Below are positions 51,364-61,570 of a stretch of DNA of 64,000 nucleotides, one piece after another. Below the pieces are notes generated by a model that saw only the letters and a list, made by a program, of their open reading frames with translations, searched no databases and had not been told where the DNA came from. Both the position numbers and the translations under genes were made by a program. The stretch covers positions 5,313,001-5,377,000 of the forward strand of contig NZ_CP118225.1 in assembly GCF_028768465.1 (NCBI RefSeq), in the 5' to 3' direction. The DNA comes from Rhodopirellula sp. P2 (GTDB lineage: Bacteria; Planctomycetota; Planctomycetia; Pirellulales; Pirellulaceae). Positions within the stretch are counted from its first letter, which is position 1. The number at the start of each line of letters is the position of its first letter.

Positions 51364-52584
51364 TTAGTTAACCGTTGAATTTAAATCGAAGACTGGCAGC
51401 AACACGCCCACGATCACAAACATGACCATGCCACCAATCAACACCAGCATCAATGGTTCGATCATTCGAACCATCACTTCCAGTTGACGTTCCACTTTGC
51501 CGTCGATGCGGTCGGCAATTTTGACCAGCACATCGTCGAGCGTGTTGGATTCTTCTGCGATGCGAATCATCGCCATGACCTGAGGCGGAATCAATCCACT
51601 CGCGGCCAATGGCTTTGCCAAGGTATCACCGGTGGTGATGTTCTCAGCCGACTTCAGCATGGCCTGCTGCAACAGTCGATTGCCGGTCGACTCACTGCTG
51701 ATTTTCAGTGATTTCAGCAGTGGCACGCCATTGCGAAGCAACGTCCCCAACACGCGACACGCGCGGGAAACAGCGGCGTCGTGAAAGATGTCACCCAGCA
51801 CGGGGATCTTCAACTTCCAGGTGTCCCAGGTTGTGCGTCCGCTGTCGGAGGCCAAGTATTTCTTCACCCCAAACACAATCGCAATGACTGGAATGGGTAA
51901 CAGCAACCCGTAGTTGAGCAATGTGTGACTGACCGCCAGCAACAACACCGTGATCAGTGGCAGACCGGACCCGGTGGCCTCCAACCGATCAAAGAACGGT
52001 TGGAACTTGGGAACCAAAAAGACCATCATCAAGGATGTGATCAAGGTTCCGACGACGCCCAGAATGATTGGGTAGGCCAAAGCACTGACGATCTTGGAAC
52101 GCATTTCATCTTGCTTGCACAAGAACACACTGGTTCGTTGGAGCGACTCTTCTAAGAACGCCCCCTCTTGCCCGGCCCGGACCATGCTGAGCGTCAATTC
52201 CGAAAAGATGGCGGGTTCGGCTGCCATCGCTTGGTCGAGGGTTGCCCCTTCGGCAACAGCGTCGTGGATCCGCTTGGCAGCGTCTTGGAGTCGCGGGTTG
52301 ATCGTGACTTCGCCCAGAATCGACAGGGCCTCCAACATGGGGACGCCATTGTTCAGGAGGTCCGCCAGTTGGGTACACAGATCCGCGATCTGTTCCTTCT
52401 TGATGCGCTGGGGCAACTGGAACTGGGTGACGTCTCCCATCGCAGGCTTCACATCGGAAACACTGACGGGGTACAGCGTTTGCTGACGCAATCGTTGCAT
52501 CGCTGCCCGGCGTGTCTGGGCGGCGATGGTACCTTCCCGCCGTTCTCCCGTCGCAGTTTTTGCGACATATGCGAAGTCTGGCAT
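51364..52584 (-). CDS. gspF: GspF inner-membrane platform protein
   Basis: The 406-residue protein has two GspF-domain repeats (about 70-195 and 272-395), each with L-L-N-N-G-V-P-M-L-E-A-L / L-L-R-N-G-V-P-L-L-K-S-L. Three membrane helices are evident: about 170-195, 215-235 and 375-400. The start ATG is 4 bp after the gspE stop. It anchors the ATPase and assembles the pseudopilus. Confidence 0.94.
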   Translation of the reverse strand: MPDFAYVAKTATGERREGTIAAQTRRAAMQRLRQQTLYPVSVSDVKPAMGDVTQFQLPQRIKKEQIADLCTQLADLLNNGVPMLEALSILGEVTINPRLQDAAKRIHDAVAEGATLDQAMAAEPAIFSELTLSMVRAGQEGAFLEESLQRTSVFLCKQDEMRSKIVSALAYPIILGVVGTLITSLMMVFLVPKFQPFFDRLEATGSGLPLITVLLLAVSHTLLNYGLLLPIPVIAIVFGVKKYLASDSGRTTWDTWKLKIPVLGDIFHDAAVSRACRVLGTLLRNGVPLLKSLKISSESTGNRLLQQAMLKSAENITTGDTLAKPLAASGLIPPQVMAMIRIAEESNTLDDVLVKIADRIDGKVERQLEVMVRMIEPLMLVLIGGMVMFVIVGVLLPVFDLNSTVN

Positions 52585-52588
52585 CCTG

Positions 52589-54274
52589 TCAGTCCGCCTT
52601 GGTGACGCGAAGCACTTCGTCCACGGTCGTCAATCCACTGCAGACTTTTTCCCAGCCATCGCTACGCAGCGTTTGCATGCCGGCTTCGATGGCGGCCTTC
52701 TTGATCAAATTGGAGGCTGCACGCTGGGTCGCCAAGTCACGAATTTTTTCGTTCGTGACCAGCAATTCATAGATCCCCATCCGGCCTTTGTAGCCTGTGC
52801 CACGGCACTGCTCACATCCCTGTGGCTGGTACAGCGGACCGTTCAATTTCTCCAATGGGAAATCGTCCGGCAGTTCCGCCACGTTGGGCGTGTACTCTTG
52901 GCGACAACTGGAACACAGACGCCGGACCAACCGTTGGGCCATGACGCCCTCAACCGTGCTGGCGACCAGGAACGGTTCCACGCCCATGTCGCACAATCGC
53001 ATGAACGATCCAGCGGCGTCGTTGGTGTGCAAGGTGCTGAACACCATGTGCCCGGTCAGCGAGGCCTGCGTGGCGTTCTCCGCCGTTTCCAGGTCACGAA
53101 TTTCGCCAATCAGCACCACGTCCGGGTCATGCCGCAGAATCGCCCGCAAGCAGGCTGCAAACGTCAATCCAACCTTTTGTTGAACTTGGATCTGATTGAT
53201 CCCTTCGAGTTGATACTCGATCGGGTCTTCCGTCGTGATGATCTTGGTGTCTTCGGATTTGATCTCATTGAGCGAACTGTACAGCGTGGTTGTTTTCCCG
53301 CTGCCCGTGGGTCCGGTGACCAACACGATCCCGTGCGGCATCCGAATCAGCTTTTGATATTTCTGATACGTGTCTTCGGGCATTCCGATGTCACGCAGCG
53401 ACAAACTGAGGTTCGATTTGTCGAGCACCCGCATCACGACGCCTTCGCCGTGCAACATCGGAATGATCGAGACCCGCAAATCGACTTCGCGTCCGGCCAC
53501 ACGCAGTTTGATGCGTCCGTCTTGCGGAACTCGTTTTTCCGCGATGTTCATCTTGGACATGATCTTCAAGCGACTGACGATCGCCGCCTGAAATTGGTTC
53601 ATCTCTTGCGGCACGCTCTGCCGTTGCAGCACACCGTCGATCCGGTATCGCAGTTTCAGTCGATTCTCTTGGGCCTCGATGTGAATGTCACTGGCACGCG
53701 TCTCAACGGCTTCACTGAGGATTTCGTTGACCAACCGGACGACCGAAGCCTGCGCGGCTGCTTCTGCGTCCTCGGACCCATCGAGTTGCAACTCTTCGAG
53801 CATCTGGACATCGCCGCTCTGCTGTCGCTGCATCGCGATCAGGCCGTCGATCGTTTCAGCGCCAACGCCCAGGTTTTGTTTGATCAGTTGGCGGACGGTT
53901 TCCGGCGTCGCGACCACCGGGCGGACTTCCAGCGACAGCGCGGTGGCGATCGTGTCGAAAGCTCCGAACGAAAACGGGTTGCTGACCGCCAAGCGGATCC
54001 AATTCTCATTTCGCTCCAGCGGAAACACCTCGTAGCGGTGAATCATCTTCAGCGGGAAGCCATCCAAAGCCGCCGGGTCCACTTCCACTTCTTCTGCGTC
54101 GAGCCATTCCAAGCCCATCACGCGTGCGGTTTCCGCCAACAACGCGACGTCACTTTCAAAGTCCCACTGGATGGCCAGGGTGCCCAATTCACTTCGGTCT
54201 CGAAGCGAATCGGCGACTTGCCGAAGTTGCAGGGCGCTCAGGGCGGGTGCGATTCCGTCGATTTGTGTAATCAT
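52589..54274 (-). CDS. gspE: GspE secretion ATPase
   Basis: From ATG 54274 (earlier in-frame codons are not supported) the product is 561 residues. The N-terminal domain (1-150) is the GspE-N/MshEN type. The ATPase has Walker A G-P-T-G-S-G-K-T-T-T (about 323), the Asp box I-T-T-E-D-P-I-E-Y, Walker B V-V-L-I-G-E-I-R-D and the His box S-T-L-H-T-N-D-A. A zinc-type tetracysteine C-S-S-C...C-E-Q-C is present near residue 460-500. Hexameric motor of the system. Confidence 0.96.
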   Translation of the reverse strand: MITQIDGIAPALSALQLRQVADSLRDRSELGTLAIQWDFESDVALLAETARVMGLEWLDAEEVEVDPAALDGFPLKMIHRYEVFPLERNENWIRLAVSNPFSFGAFDTIATALSLEVRPVVATPETVRQLIKQNLGVGAETIDGLIAMQRQQSGDVQMLEELQLDGSEDAEAAAQASVVRLVNEILSEAVETRASDIHIEAQENRLKLRYRIDGVLQRQSVPQEMNQFQAAIVSRLKIMSKMNIAEKRVPQDGRIKLRVAGREVDLRVSIIPMLHGEGVVMRVLDKSNLSLSLRDIGMPEDTYQKYQKLIRMPHGIVLVTGPTGSGKTTTLYSSLNEIKSEDTKIITTEDPIEYQLEGINQIQVQQKVGLTFAACLRAILRHDPDVVLIGEIRDLETAENATQASLTGHMVFSTLHTNDAAGSFMRLCDMGVEPFLVASTVEGVMAQRLVRRLCSSCRQEYTPNVAELPDDFPLEKLNGPLYQPQGCEQCRGTGYKGRMGIYELLVTNEKIRDLATQRAASNLIKKAAIEAGMQTLRSDGWEKVCSGLTTVDEVLRVTKAD

Positions 54275-54607
54275 GGTCAGCACGCTTGGGTGGGGGCCAA
54301 ACACTCGCATCGCCCGCGGTGGACTCGGCCGAGAGAATCCGGCCGGCTTCGACGAGAGCATGGCTCACGAACGTGGCGGCGGGAAGTCAGCGAGACTCAT
54401 TCGCAGAGACGCAATGGCGACGCCTGACAACCGATCGCGAAATCACGCAAGGTGCTTTCACGGTCTGCTGATCCGACGACAGTCTTTGGCTCTTGGGGGT
54501 GGGATCGGGAACCGGACGACAACCGTGTCTGGGGGCGTCCCGATTGATTGGGGGTGGGTGTCAACTCTCAATGGTAGTGAAGTAAGTCCATTGAGTCAAA
54601 GTGTTCC
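54275..54607. other. Gap between the giant N-domain gene and gspE (333 bp)
   Basis: This is the only gap over 25 bp inside the operon. No gene or hairpin terminator is apparent. It could hold an internal promoter for gspE to the BON-like gene. Confidence 0.5.
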
Positions 54608-57600
54608 TCAGCGGCCTCGGCCGCCGCGTCCGGTTCGCAGGAATTGCTGTAAAACCTGCTCCATTTGCTCCACATTGGTCGTTTGCAGGGGAATGATTCG
54701 CATTTTGCCCGCGCGATTGCTGACAGACTGCTGGTCGATTTGCTCGACAAAACGACGGATTTCCAGGGAGAGTTCGGGTGGGGCACGCATCACGAGCGAA
54801 TTGCTGATTTCATCCACACTCAGGGTCAACAGGGGACCTGAATTCTCGGCATTGATCAATTCCAGCATCGAAGCGACCTCCGCGGAGACCCCTTCGGGAA
54901 TCGAGATTTGCGGCCGATTTTGTCCGCGTGAAAGCTGGCTGGCGTACACCGTGCGGAGCATGTCCTCCACGCGTTGAGCGCTGGTGTGCAGGATCGGAAC
55001 GATCTGAGGTGTCACCAGTTGCAGCGAGTCAATGAATTCAGGTGAATCCAAGACCGCCAGCAAATCTTCGATCACACCGCGTGTCGCCCGAGAACTCTGG
55101 ACGATCAAGGCGTTGATTCGCGTGTCGGCAACGATCCGTGTTTGCGACGTGTCGGTGGTCAATCGAGCACGCGAACTGGCGCGGCTTTCTTGAAACAGGT
55201 CTGTCAGCAAATCTTCCAGGTCCTCGGCATTGCCATGTTTCAGGACATAAACCGACAAGTTGCCGCTTTCCGTGACAGCTGTCATGGGCGGACTCAGGGC
55301 GACCTCCAGCAATTTCGCCAGCATGTCGAGCGCTGCGGTGTCTTCGGAGGCAATCACCCACTGGCCGTCACCCGGCAGAATCAGGACGGCTGGGTTGTCC
55401 ACTTCGCCCGCTTCCGAGACGTCCGTTGTTTTTTCGACGCTTTGGTTGGCGACCAACTGCACCGCAGGGTCACGGCGATCGTTCGTGCTTTGCAAATCGA
55501 CTGCAGCGGGATTGGGCTGCGGCTTCAGCTCTTGCTCAACCTCCTGATTCGACTCGCCCTCTCCGGAATGGATCACCCGCAGTGGGTTATTGCGCAGTTT
55601 GGGCCAAACCTCTTCCAACTGCTTCAAAAGAGATTCGGAATCGCGGCCGACCGAAATCGTTCGCACGCGAGCACCGGACCGAGGCATCCCGGAGGAAATT
55701 TGATCGGCCCCCGGTGCCGACACCACGTTTTCCCCCAGCCGGCCGAGCAAGGTTCGAATCTCACCGAGTTGCTGCGTGGTTGCGCGGATCAACAATTGCT
55801 GGCGATCCTGGTCGACCGTGATCGCCGGGACTTCATTGGTCGGCAGATCCGCAAACAGGGAATTCACCGCCTCGCGAACCGAGTTGGGATCGTTTTCTTG
55901 GAGCGGGAAGATCTCGAGTTCGCGTTCGGGCGGATCAAACTGCACCAACGTTTCTTCGACCAACTTCAATTGCTCTTCATTGCCGATGACCACCAATTGT
56001 TCATTGTAGAAGTCGTAGCGAACGTCGACGGGTGGACGGGCATCGGCGAACAGGGTCTGCACGGCTTCCGCCACATCGTCGCCATCGATCCCGGCGAGTG
56101 AAAACGCTTTCAAACGACGATCGCGTGCCAAGGAATCGATGCGATCCATCTGCTCGATCACCTGCTTGGCAATCTCTTGCTCGCGGGGCAGGCCGACGAC
56201 AAACACGGTTCCGCTTTCATCATCAGCACTGACTCCCACGGTCGACCGTCGACCGAACGCTTGCTGCAGAGCCTCGACCACACTCTGCGGGTTTGCCTTG
56301 GCCAAGGGGTAAGCTTGCATCTCTGTCGATCGTGCAGGGGCGTCGTTGATCTGCTGCACGAGCTCGGCGATTTCTTGCTGTTCTTTCTCGGGGGCAGAAA
56401 CAATCAGGGTGTCGTTGACCGAGTCGGCCCCAATCGTGGCTTGTGGGTACGTCGCTTGCAGAGCCAGTCGCAGCGTCGCCGCGTTGCCATTTTCAAGTGC
56501 ATAACTCTGCGTGATCTGTTGCCCGCCCGCATTCAACTGTTCGACAAACGCCTCGATCATCAGATGGTCTTCTTCACTGGCCGAGACGATCAAGCTGTTG
56601 CTGGTTGTGTCGGCCGAGACGGTGGTCTTCGGAAAACTGGACTGCAACGCCAACCGGATGGCCGCGGCACTGCCGTTTTCCAAGGCGTAGTTCTTGGCGA
56701 TTTGCTTCCCATCCGCGTTCATGTCCTGGATCACTTCGGCGATTTTCGCGTGATCCTCTTCGCTGGCAGAAACGATCAGGTGGTTGCTGACCGAATCCGC
56801 GGAGATGGTCGTCAGCGGAAAACTGGCCAGCAACGCCAAACGCGTCGTCGTGGCACGACCAGTCTCCAACGCGTAGGTCTTGGTGAGCTTGGTTTGCCCC
56901 GTGTTCAGCTGTTTGACAAACGCCTCGATCATCAGGTGGTCGGCTTCGCTGGCCGAGACGACCAAGCTGTTGTTGACCGTGTCCGTGGAGACCGTTGTGC
57001 TCGGAAAACTGGACTGCAATGCCAACCGGATTGCCGCCGCACTGCCGTTTTCCAAGGCGTAATTCTTGGTGGTTTGTTTCCCATCGGCGTTCATGGCTTG
57101 GATCACTTCGGCAATCTTCGCATGGTCCTCTTCGCTGGCGGAAACGATCACGTGGTTGGTCGTGGAGTCCGCTGAGATGGTGGTCTTTGGAAAACTGGAC
57201 AGCAATGCCAGGCGGGTGGTCGAAGCGCGGCCGCTTTCGAGGACGTAGCTCTTGATCACCTTCCTTTCAGCTGAGTTCAACGAATCAAATAGTTTTTCAA
57301 TTTCGAGATGCTCGGCCTCGGTCGCAGAAATGATCAGACGGTTGTTGGTTGTGTCGGCGGCGATCTTGGCACGCGGGAACGAGCCTTGGATCGCGGGCGA
57401 AAGCGAGTAAGTCGTGCCTTCATCCAGCTCATAACTCTTGGTCGTACGTTGCTTGTCGGGGTCGGATTCCATGCTGTCAATCGCCACCGAGATGCGTTCC
57501 AGAATCTCCTTGGGCGCGGTCACGATCAATCGATTGCTGATCCGATCCGGCGTGACGCGAGCCGTCGGTGCCATTTGTGTGACGGCCAACGAAAGCGACG

Positions 57601-60600
57601 CTGCGTCGGCATCGCCCAGTTCAAACACCTTGGTTTCCGCGTTGTCCATTTGGCGGTCGTCGTACTGCTGGATGAACGCTTGGATGGTTTCGTGGTCCTC
57701 CGCAGTGCCGGTCGCTGCAACCGATTTCCCCACGACATCGGCGGCAAAGACAACCTGCGGCAGCAGCGTTGTGAGGACACGAACGGCACCCGTCGGGTCA
57801 CCGAATTCCAACGGGTAGACGACCGACGTGGTCGGTTCCGGTGCTGGGACCTGTTCCTGCAACTGTTTCAACCACGCCGCAAACTTGGTGTGTTCCGTGG
57901 GTGACGCGAGCAACAGGATCCGTTCCGGGTCGGCGCTCGGCAGCAGCCTCGCTCGTGGGACCTCGGTGGACACGCCCGTGACGGCTTGCTGTGTCAGATC
58001 CTTGCGAATCGGGTAGACCTGCAATTCTCGCTGGCCCGCTTCCGAAAAGACCCTTTCCAGTTCTTCGATGATCTGGGCGATCCCCGCGTGGGCCTGTTCG
58101 GTGGCTGAGATCACCAAGCGGTTGGTCCCCGCGCCGCTGAGAATCTTGGCAGCGGGTTGGCGTTCGGCGAGAAATGTTTGAAACGCCGTGGGATCGGCAC
58201 GGTCCAGTTCGTAAGCCCGCACGTTGGTTTCGGGCAATGGCCCCGTTTCGTCGGCCAGCTTTTGGAGCAGTGTCGCGACGCGTTCGTGATCCTCGGGTGA
58301 GGCCAGAATCATCATTTGGTTGGGGTTCGTCGAACCGGTCACAATGACGGTCGCACGAGGCACTGTGGTGGCCATGACACTGGTGAACGCCGTGCGTATC
58401 TCGGCGGTGGTTTCGTACAGTCGAGGCTCCAGCTTCGATCCTTCCTTGTCGGCTTGCGTGGTCTTTGCCAACACGGCAGCGATTTTTTGCTGCAAGTCCT
58501 TGGGCGCCAGGATCGTCAATTGCCCGCTTGCCGCGTCGGCACCGATGCTGGCGGTGGGAAACAGAGTCACCAGGACCAATCGTGTCGCGGCTGCCTTTTC
58601 CGGGGCGACTTGATGGACCTCGATCTCACGGCGATCTTCTGCCGCCGTGGTGAGTTGTTCGATTGCCGTTGCGACTCGCTTGTGCTGCTCTTCGCTGGCC
58701 CAGACCACCACCGCGCGGTTGGCCGTGTCGGTGCTGATGATCGCTTGCGGGGCAATTTGACTGAGCACGGTCGGCAATGTTTTCAAGTCGCCAATTGGAA
58801 GACTGTACGTCTCCACCCGCATCGATTCGCCCGTCGCCGACGTGTTGAGTCGCTCAATCGATAGGTGGAACGTTTCATGGTCCTTGGCATTGCCCGAGGC
58901 AACGATTCGGTTGCTGGTGGCATCGACGGACAGCTTCATTCGCGGCCACATGGCCTGCAACGTCGGCAGCATGGTTGCCGCCTGCAGGTCATTCAGTTCG
59001 TAAGCCCGGATTTCCTCGCTGGCGAACTTGGATGCGGGCCGGTCGACTTCCTGGATCAGCGTTTTGATCCGTCCATGCTGCGCCAGCGTCGCCGTGACAA
59101 CCAGCTGCTGACGCCGATCATCGGCGATCACCGTCGCACCGTCGATCGCTTGGTCGATCAGCAGCTTCACATCCGTCGCTTGGGCTTCCGCCAGGCTGTA
59201 GGCCAGTAAAATCAGTTCTTGCTCCGCCGGCATTGGCTTGTCGAGCTCTTTGACGAATTCACCGACCTGTTGGTGTGCCTCGGCGGTGGCCATGACGAAC
59301 AATCGTCGCCCGGCCGTGTCGACCGTGATCGGTCCAATCGGTTGGAACGTGCCGCGACTTCCCGCGGCCGTGACGGAAGCAATCACGGGTGCCAGCAAGG
59401 CCTGCAGTTCAGTCGGCGTGCGGCCTGCGGAACGATAACTCTGGAGGACCAACTCAGGATTCGACGGCAGTTCGTCGGAGATCTGCGCCAGCAGTTCGGC
59501 CACTTTCCCATGCGTCTCTTGTTCGGCCCACACGGTCAGTTGTCCCGAAGCGGCATCCGCGGTGACTCGGGCACCGGGGAACCGGATCGACAACAGTTCG
59601 CTGAACAGGGCGGGGTCGCGCTGGTCCAGATCGTAAACCTTCGGCCAGTGCAGCGCTGTCTGCGGGGTCGCCTGCTTGAGTTGCGAGATCGCTTCGCCCA
59701 GGCGGACGTGGTCTTGTTCGGTGGCCCACACCAACAACTCCGAGGAACCATCGTCGCCCGCCGGACGCACGATCGGTTGGATGCCTGGAATTTGTGCGGC
59801 GAGAACGGGTGCCAACTGTTGCCAACGGGTCAATTCCGTCGCCGACAATGCATACGTCTTGAGCATGCGTTCAGGGGGTGCCGGCAAAGCGGTCAGCAAT
59901 TGGGGCAGCATCGCTTCGAGACGAGTCTTCTCTTCGGCGGAGCCCAGCAGGACCAGTTTTTTCGCCTCCGAGTCCAACCAAATCTGTGCTCTTGGAATGA
60001 CCTTGGCGACCGTCGCAAGCCAATCGGCGGTTCCAGGGAGTGGCAGATCGAACGCATGCAAAGTCGTTCCGCTGTCCAGGTCCGCACCACGCCAACGCTC
60101 GATCACCTGTTCGGCCAAGGCAATGTCATCGGCAGTGCCGCGAACGACAACGGTTCCCAACGATGCGTTGCCCACGACCTGGGCCGCCGGGATCATTGAC
60201 TGCAAAGCCCTGGAAATGACGGTGGATTGAACGGGGTCGACCTGAAACGCTTTGACTTCCATGTCGGATTTCATTGCCGAGATGCCCATCGCAGAGAAAG
60301 CCTCGGCAATCCGTGCCTGTTCATCGGGGGACGCGGTGATCAGCACCCGTGCCGCAACCGCGTCAACACTGACCGTGGCACGCGGTGCGATCGCGGTGAC
60401 TTGTTCGCGAATTTGTTCCTCACTGCCATGACGCAGTGGGTAAGCGACGGAGACACTCGCTGGCGCGGCCTCGATTTCCTCACGCATTTTTTCAACGGCG
60501 GTCTGGATCGCGGTCTGTTGCGTGGGGATCACGAAGGCGGTCAGCAGTCTGGTTTTCTCATCGACCGCGATCCGCTCGCTGCCGACCAGTTCCTTCATCG

Positions 60601-61570
60601 CACTCAGCACGACAACGGGATCGAGGTCCCCGAGCGCGTAGGCTGCAAACACGGGTGCGGGCGGCTTCTCGGGCTTGTCAGGTTTCGGGGTCGCCCGTGG
60701 CTCTGGGACTGTGTTGATCAAAACATTGATCGTGTCCATCTTGCCAGCCGTTTCAACGACCAACAACTGCTTGCTTTGCGGCAACGGGATCGCGCGGCCA
60801 AAGGTTCCCAGGTAAGGCTGGACCTCGTTGATCACCGCATCGACCGGACGGTTGCCGAGAGAAAACAGGACGCTGACCAATTCGAACCTGCCGCGACTGG
60901 GCAGATTTTCCAACGGAACACGCGGTATCAATTCAATCGGGATTGAATTGGAGAGCTGCAACACCGTCAGCATCTTTTCGCGACGAACCAGCGTGTAACC
61001 TCGCGTCAACAACACACTGTTGAGCAAATCGATCGCCTCGGACGCATTGTACGATCGCGTGTCGGTGTAGGTGAATGTGCCCGGCGGGACCTGGTTCATC
61101 ACCAGCGTCAAACCTTCCTGGCGGGCGAACCAATCCAACACATCGCCCCAGGCCTGCTCACGAAATTGAAAACGCAACGCACTGGTGGGGCCAGTCGTGC
61201 TCCATTGTTTCAGCTGATCGGCGTTGAGCGTGTCACGAATTTGTTGGTCGATCGCGATCAAACGTGCCTTCTGATCGGCAGCGTCTGGCGACGCGCTGAT
61301 TTCGAGCCGTTCGACAAGCAACGATTGAATCTTGGCACGCTGTTGATCGTCCAAGCCCAATTCGGCGGCAATCTCCGGGTGGACCAATCGACTGACTTGG
61401 TCGGCAGGAAATGGCGATCCCAATGAAGCCGGGGGGGTGGTTTCAGATTCCGCTGTTGGATCGGCGGTCGCTGGCGTGGTTTGATCCGGAGGCTGGGCCG
61501 CGACCGGCGGCAGCGATGCACAAACCAACAGCAATGGAACGACGCGAATCAGGTGTCGGGGGGGCAGCAT
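54608..61570 (-). CDS. Giant secretin N-domain repeat protein, type II secretion locus
   Basis: The 2320-residue protein has a signal peptide (V-V-P-L-L-L-V-C-A-S-L-P-P-V-A-A-Q). A short helical region follows (60-120, L-D-D-Q-Q-R-A-K-I-Q-S-L-L ... L-N-A-D-Q-L-K-Q-W). An N0/STN-like domain is at about 131-205 (F-R-E-Q-A-W-G-D-V-L-D-W-F) and an N1-like domain at about 212-290. From about 309 to the end come roughly 28 repeats of 62-75 residues of the NolW/secretin-N type, with consensus A-D-x-x-x-N-x-L-I-V-S-A-S-x-x-D-H. No C-terminal secretin beta-domain is visible; the protein ends in a Gly/Arg tail. Most GspD proteins have only a few such domains. It is first of the operon; the channel must come from another gene, perhaps the divergent one. 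Confidence 0.85.
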   Translation of the reverse strand: MLPPRHLIRVVPLLLVCASLPPVAAQPPDQTTPATADPTAESETTPPASLGSPFPADQVSRLVHPEIAAELGLDDQQRAKIQSLLVERLEISASPDAADQKARLIAIDQQIRDTLNADQLKQWSTTGPTSALRFQFREQAWGDVLDWFARQEGLTLVMNQVPPGTFTYTDTRSYNASEAIDLLNSVLLTRGYTLVRREKMLTVLQLSNSIPIELIPRVPLENLPSRGRFELVSVLFSLGNRPVDAVINEVQPYLGTFGRAIPLPQSKQLLVVETAGKMDTINVLINTVPEPRATPKPDKPEKPPAPVFAAYALGDLDPVVVLSAMKELVGSERIAVDEKTRLLTAFVIPTQQTAIQTAVEKMREEIEAAPASVSVAYPLRHGSEEQIREQVTAIAPRATVSVDAVAARVLITASPDEQARIAEAFSAMGISAMKSDMEVKAFQVDPVQSTVISRALQSMIPAAQVVGNASLGTVVVRGTADDIALAEQVIERWRGADLDSGTTLHAFDLPLPGTADWLATVAKVIPRAQIWLDSEAKKLVLLGSAEEKTRLEAMLPQLLTALPAPPERMLKTYALSATELTRWQQLAPVLAAQIPGIQPIVRPAGDDGSSELLVWATEQDHVRLGEAISQLKQATPQTALHWPKVYDLDQRDPALFSELLSIRFPGARVTADAASGQLTVWAEQETHGKVAELLAQISDELPSNPELVLQSYRSAGRTPTELQALLAPVIASVTAAGSRGTFQPIGPITVDTAGRRLFVMATAEAHQQVGEFVKELDKPMPAEQELILLAYSLAEAQATDVKLLIDQAIDGATVIADDRRQQLVVTATLAQHGRIKTLIQEVDRPASKFASEEIRAYELNDLQAATMLPTLQAMWPRMKLSVDATSNRIVASGNAKDHETFHLSIERLNTSATGESMRVETYSLPIGDLKTLPTVLSQIAPQAIISTDTANRAVVVWASEEQHKRVATAIEQLTTAAEDRREIEVHQVAPEKAAATRLVLVTLFPTASIGADAASGQLTILAPKDLQQKIAAVLAKTTQADKEGSKLEPRLYETTAEIRTAFTSVMATTVPRATVIVTGSTNPNQMMILASPEDHERVATLLQKLADETGPLPETNVRAYELDRADPTAFQTFLAERQPAAKILSGAGTNRLVISATEQAHAGIAQIIEELERVFSEAGQRELQVYPIRKDLTQQAVTGVSTEVPRARLLPSADPERILLLASPTEHTKFAAWLKQLQEQVPAPEPTTSVVYPLEFGDPTGAVRVLTTLLPQVVFAADVVGKSVAATGTAEDHETIQAFIQQYDDRQMDNAETKVFELGDADAASLSLAVTQMAPTARVTPDRISNRLIVTAPKEILERISVAIDSMESDPDKQRTTKSYELDEGTTYSLSPAIQGSFPRAKIAADTTNNRLIISATEAEHLEIEKLFDSLNSAERKVIKSYVLESGRASTTRLALLSSFPKTTISADSTTNHVIVSASEEDHAKIAEVIQAMNADGKQTTKNYALENGSAAAIRLALQSSFPSTTVSTDTVNNSLVVSASEADHLMIEAFVKQLNTGQTKLTKTYALETGRATTTRLALLASFPLTTISADSVSNHLIVSASEEDHAKIAEVIQDMNADGKQIAKNYALENGSAAAIRLALQSSFPKTTVSADTTSNSLIVSASEEDHLMIEAFVEQLNAGGQQITQSYALENGNAATLRLALQATYPQATIGADSVNDTLIVSAPEKEQQEIAELVQQINDAPARSTEMQAYPLAKANPQSVVEALQQAFGRRSTVGVSADDESGTVFVVGLPREQEIAKQVIEQMDRIDSLARDRRLKAFSLAGIDGDDVAEAVQTLFADARPPVDVRYDFYNEQLVVIGNEEQLKLVEETLVQFDPPERELEIFPLQENDPNSVREAVNSLFADLPTNEVPAITVDQDRQQLLIRATTQQLGEIRTLLGRLGENVVSAPGADQISSGMPRSGARVRTISVGRDSESLLKQLEEVWPKLRNNPLRVIHSGEGESNQEVEQELKPQPNPAAVDLQSTNDRRDPAVQLVANQSVEKTTDVSEAGEVDNPAVLILPGDGQWVIASEDTAALDMLAKLLEVALSPPMTAVTESGNLSVYVLKHGNAEDLEDLLTDLFQESRASSRARLTTDTSQTRIVADTRINALIVQSSRATRGVIEDLLAVLDSPEFIDSLQLVTPQIVPILHTSAQRVEDMLRTVYASQLSRGQNRPQISIPEGVSAEVASMLELINAENSGPLLTLSVDEISNSLVMRAPPELSLEIRRFVEQIDQQSVSNRAGKMRIIPLQTTNVEQMEQVLQQFLRTGRGGRGR
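56518..57259. repeat. Recent 372-bp two-domain duplication inside the giant gene
   Basis: Four of the repeats (residues about 1438-1684) form two copies of a 124-residue pair. The DNA words match at exact 372-bp spacing (for example 56701 and 57073). The paired units are far more alike than other repeats in the protein, which shows recent lengthening by tandem duplication. Confidence 0.85.

Noticed and set aside
52526-54427. 633-residue plus-strand open frame opposite gspE
   Set aside because: Antisense to the unmistakable GspE ATPase; composition follows the complement of gspE codons.
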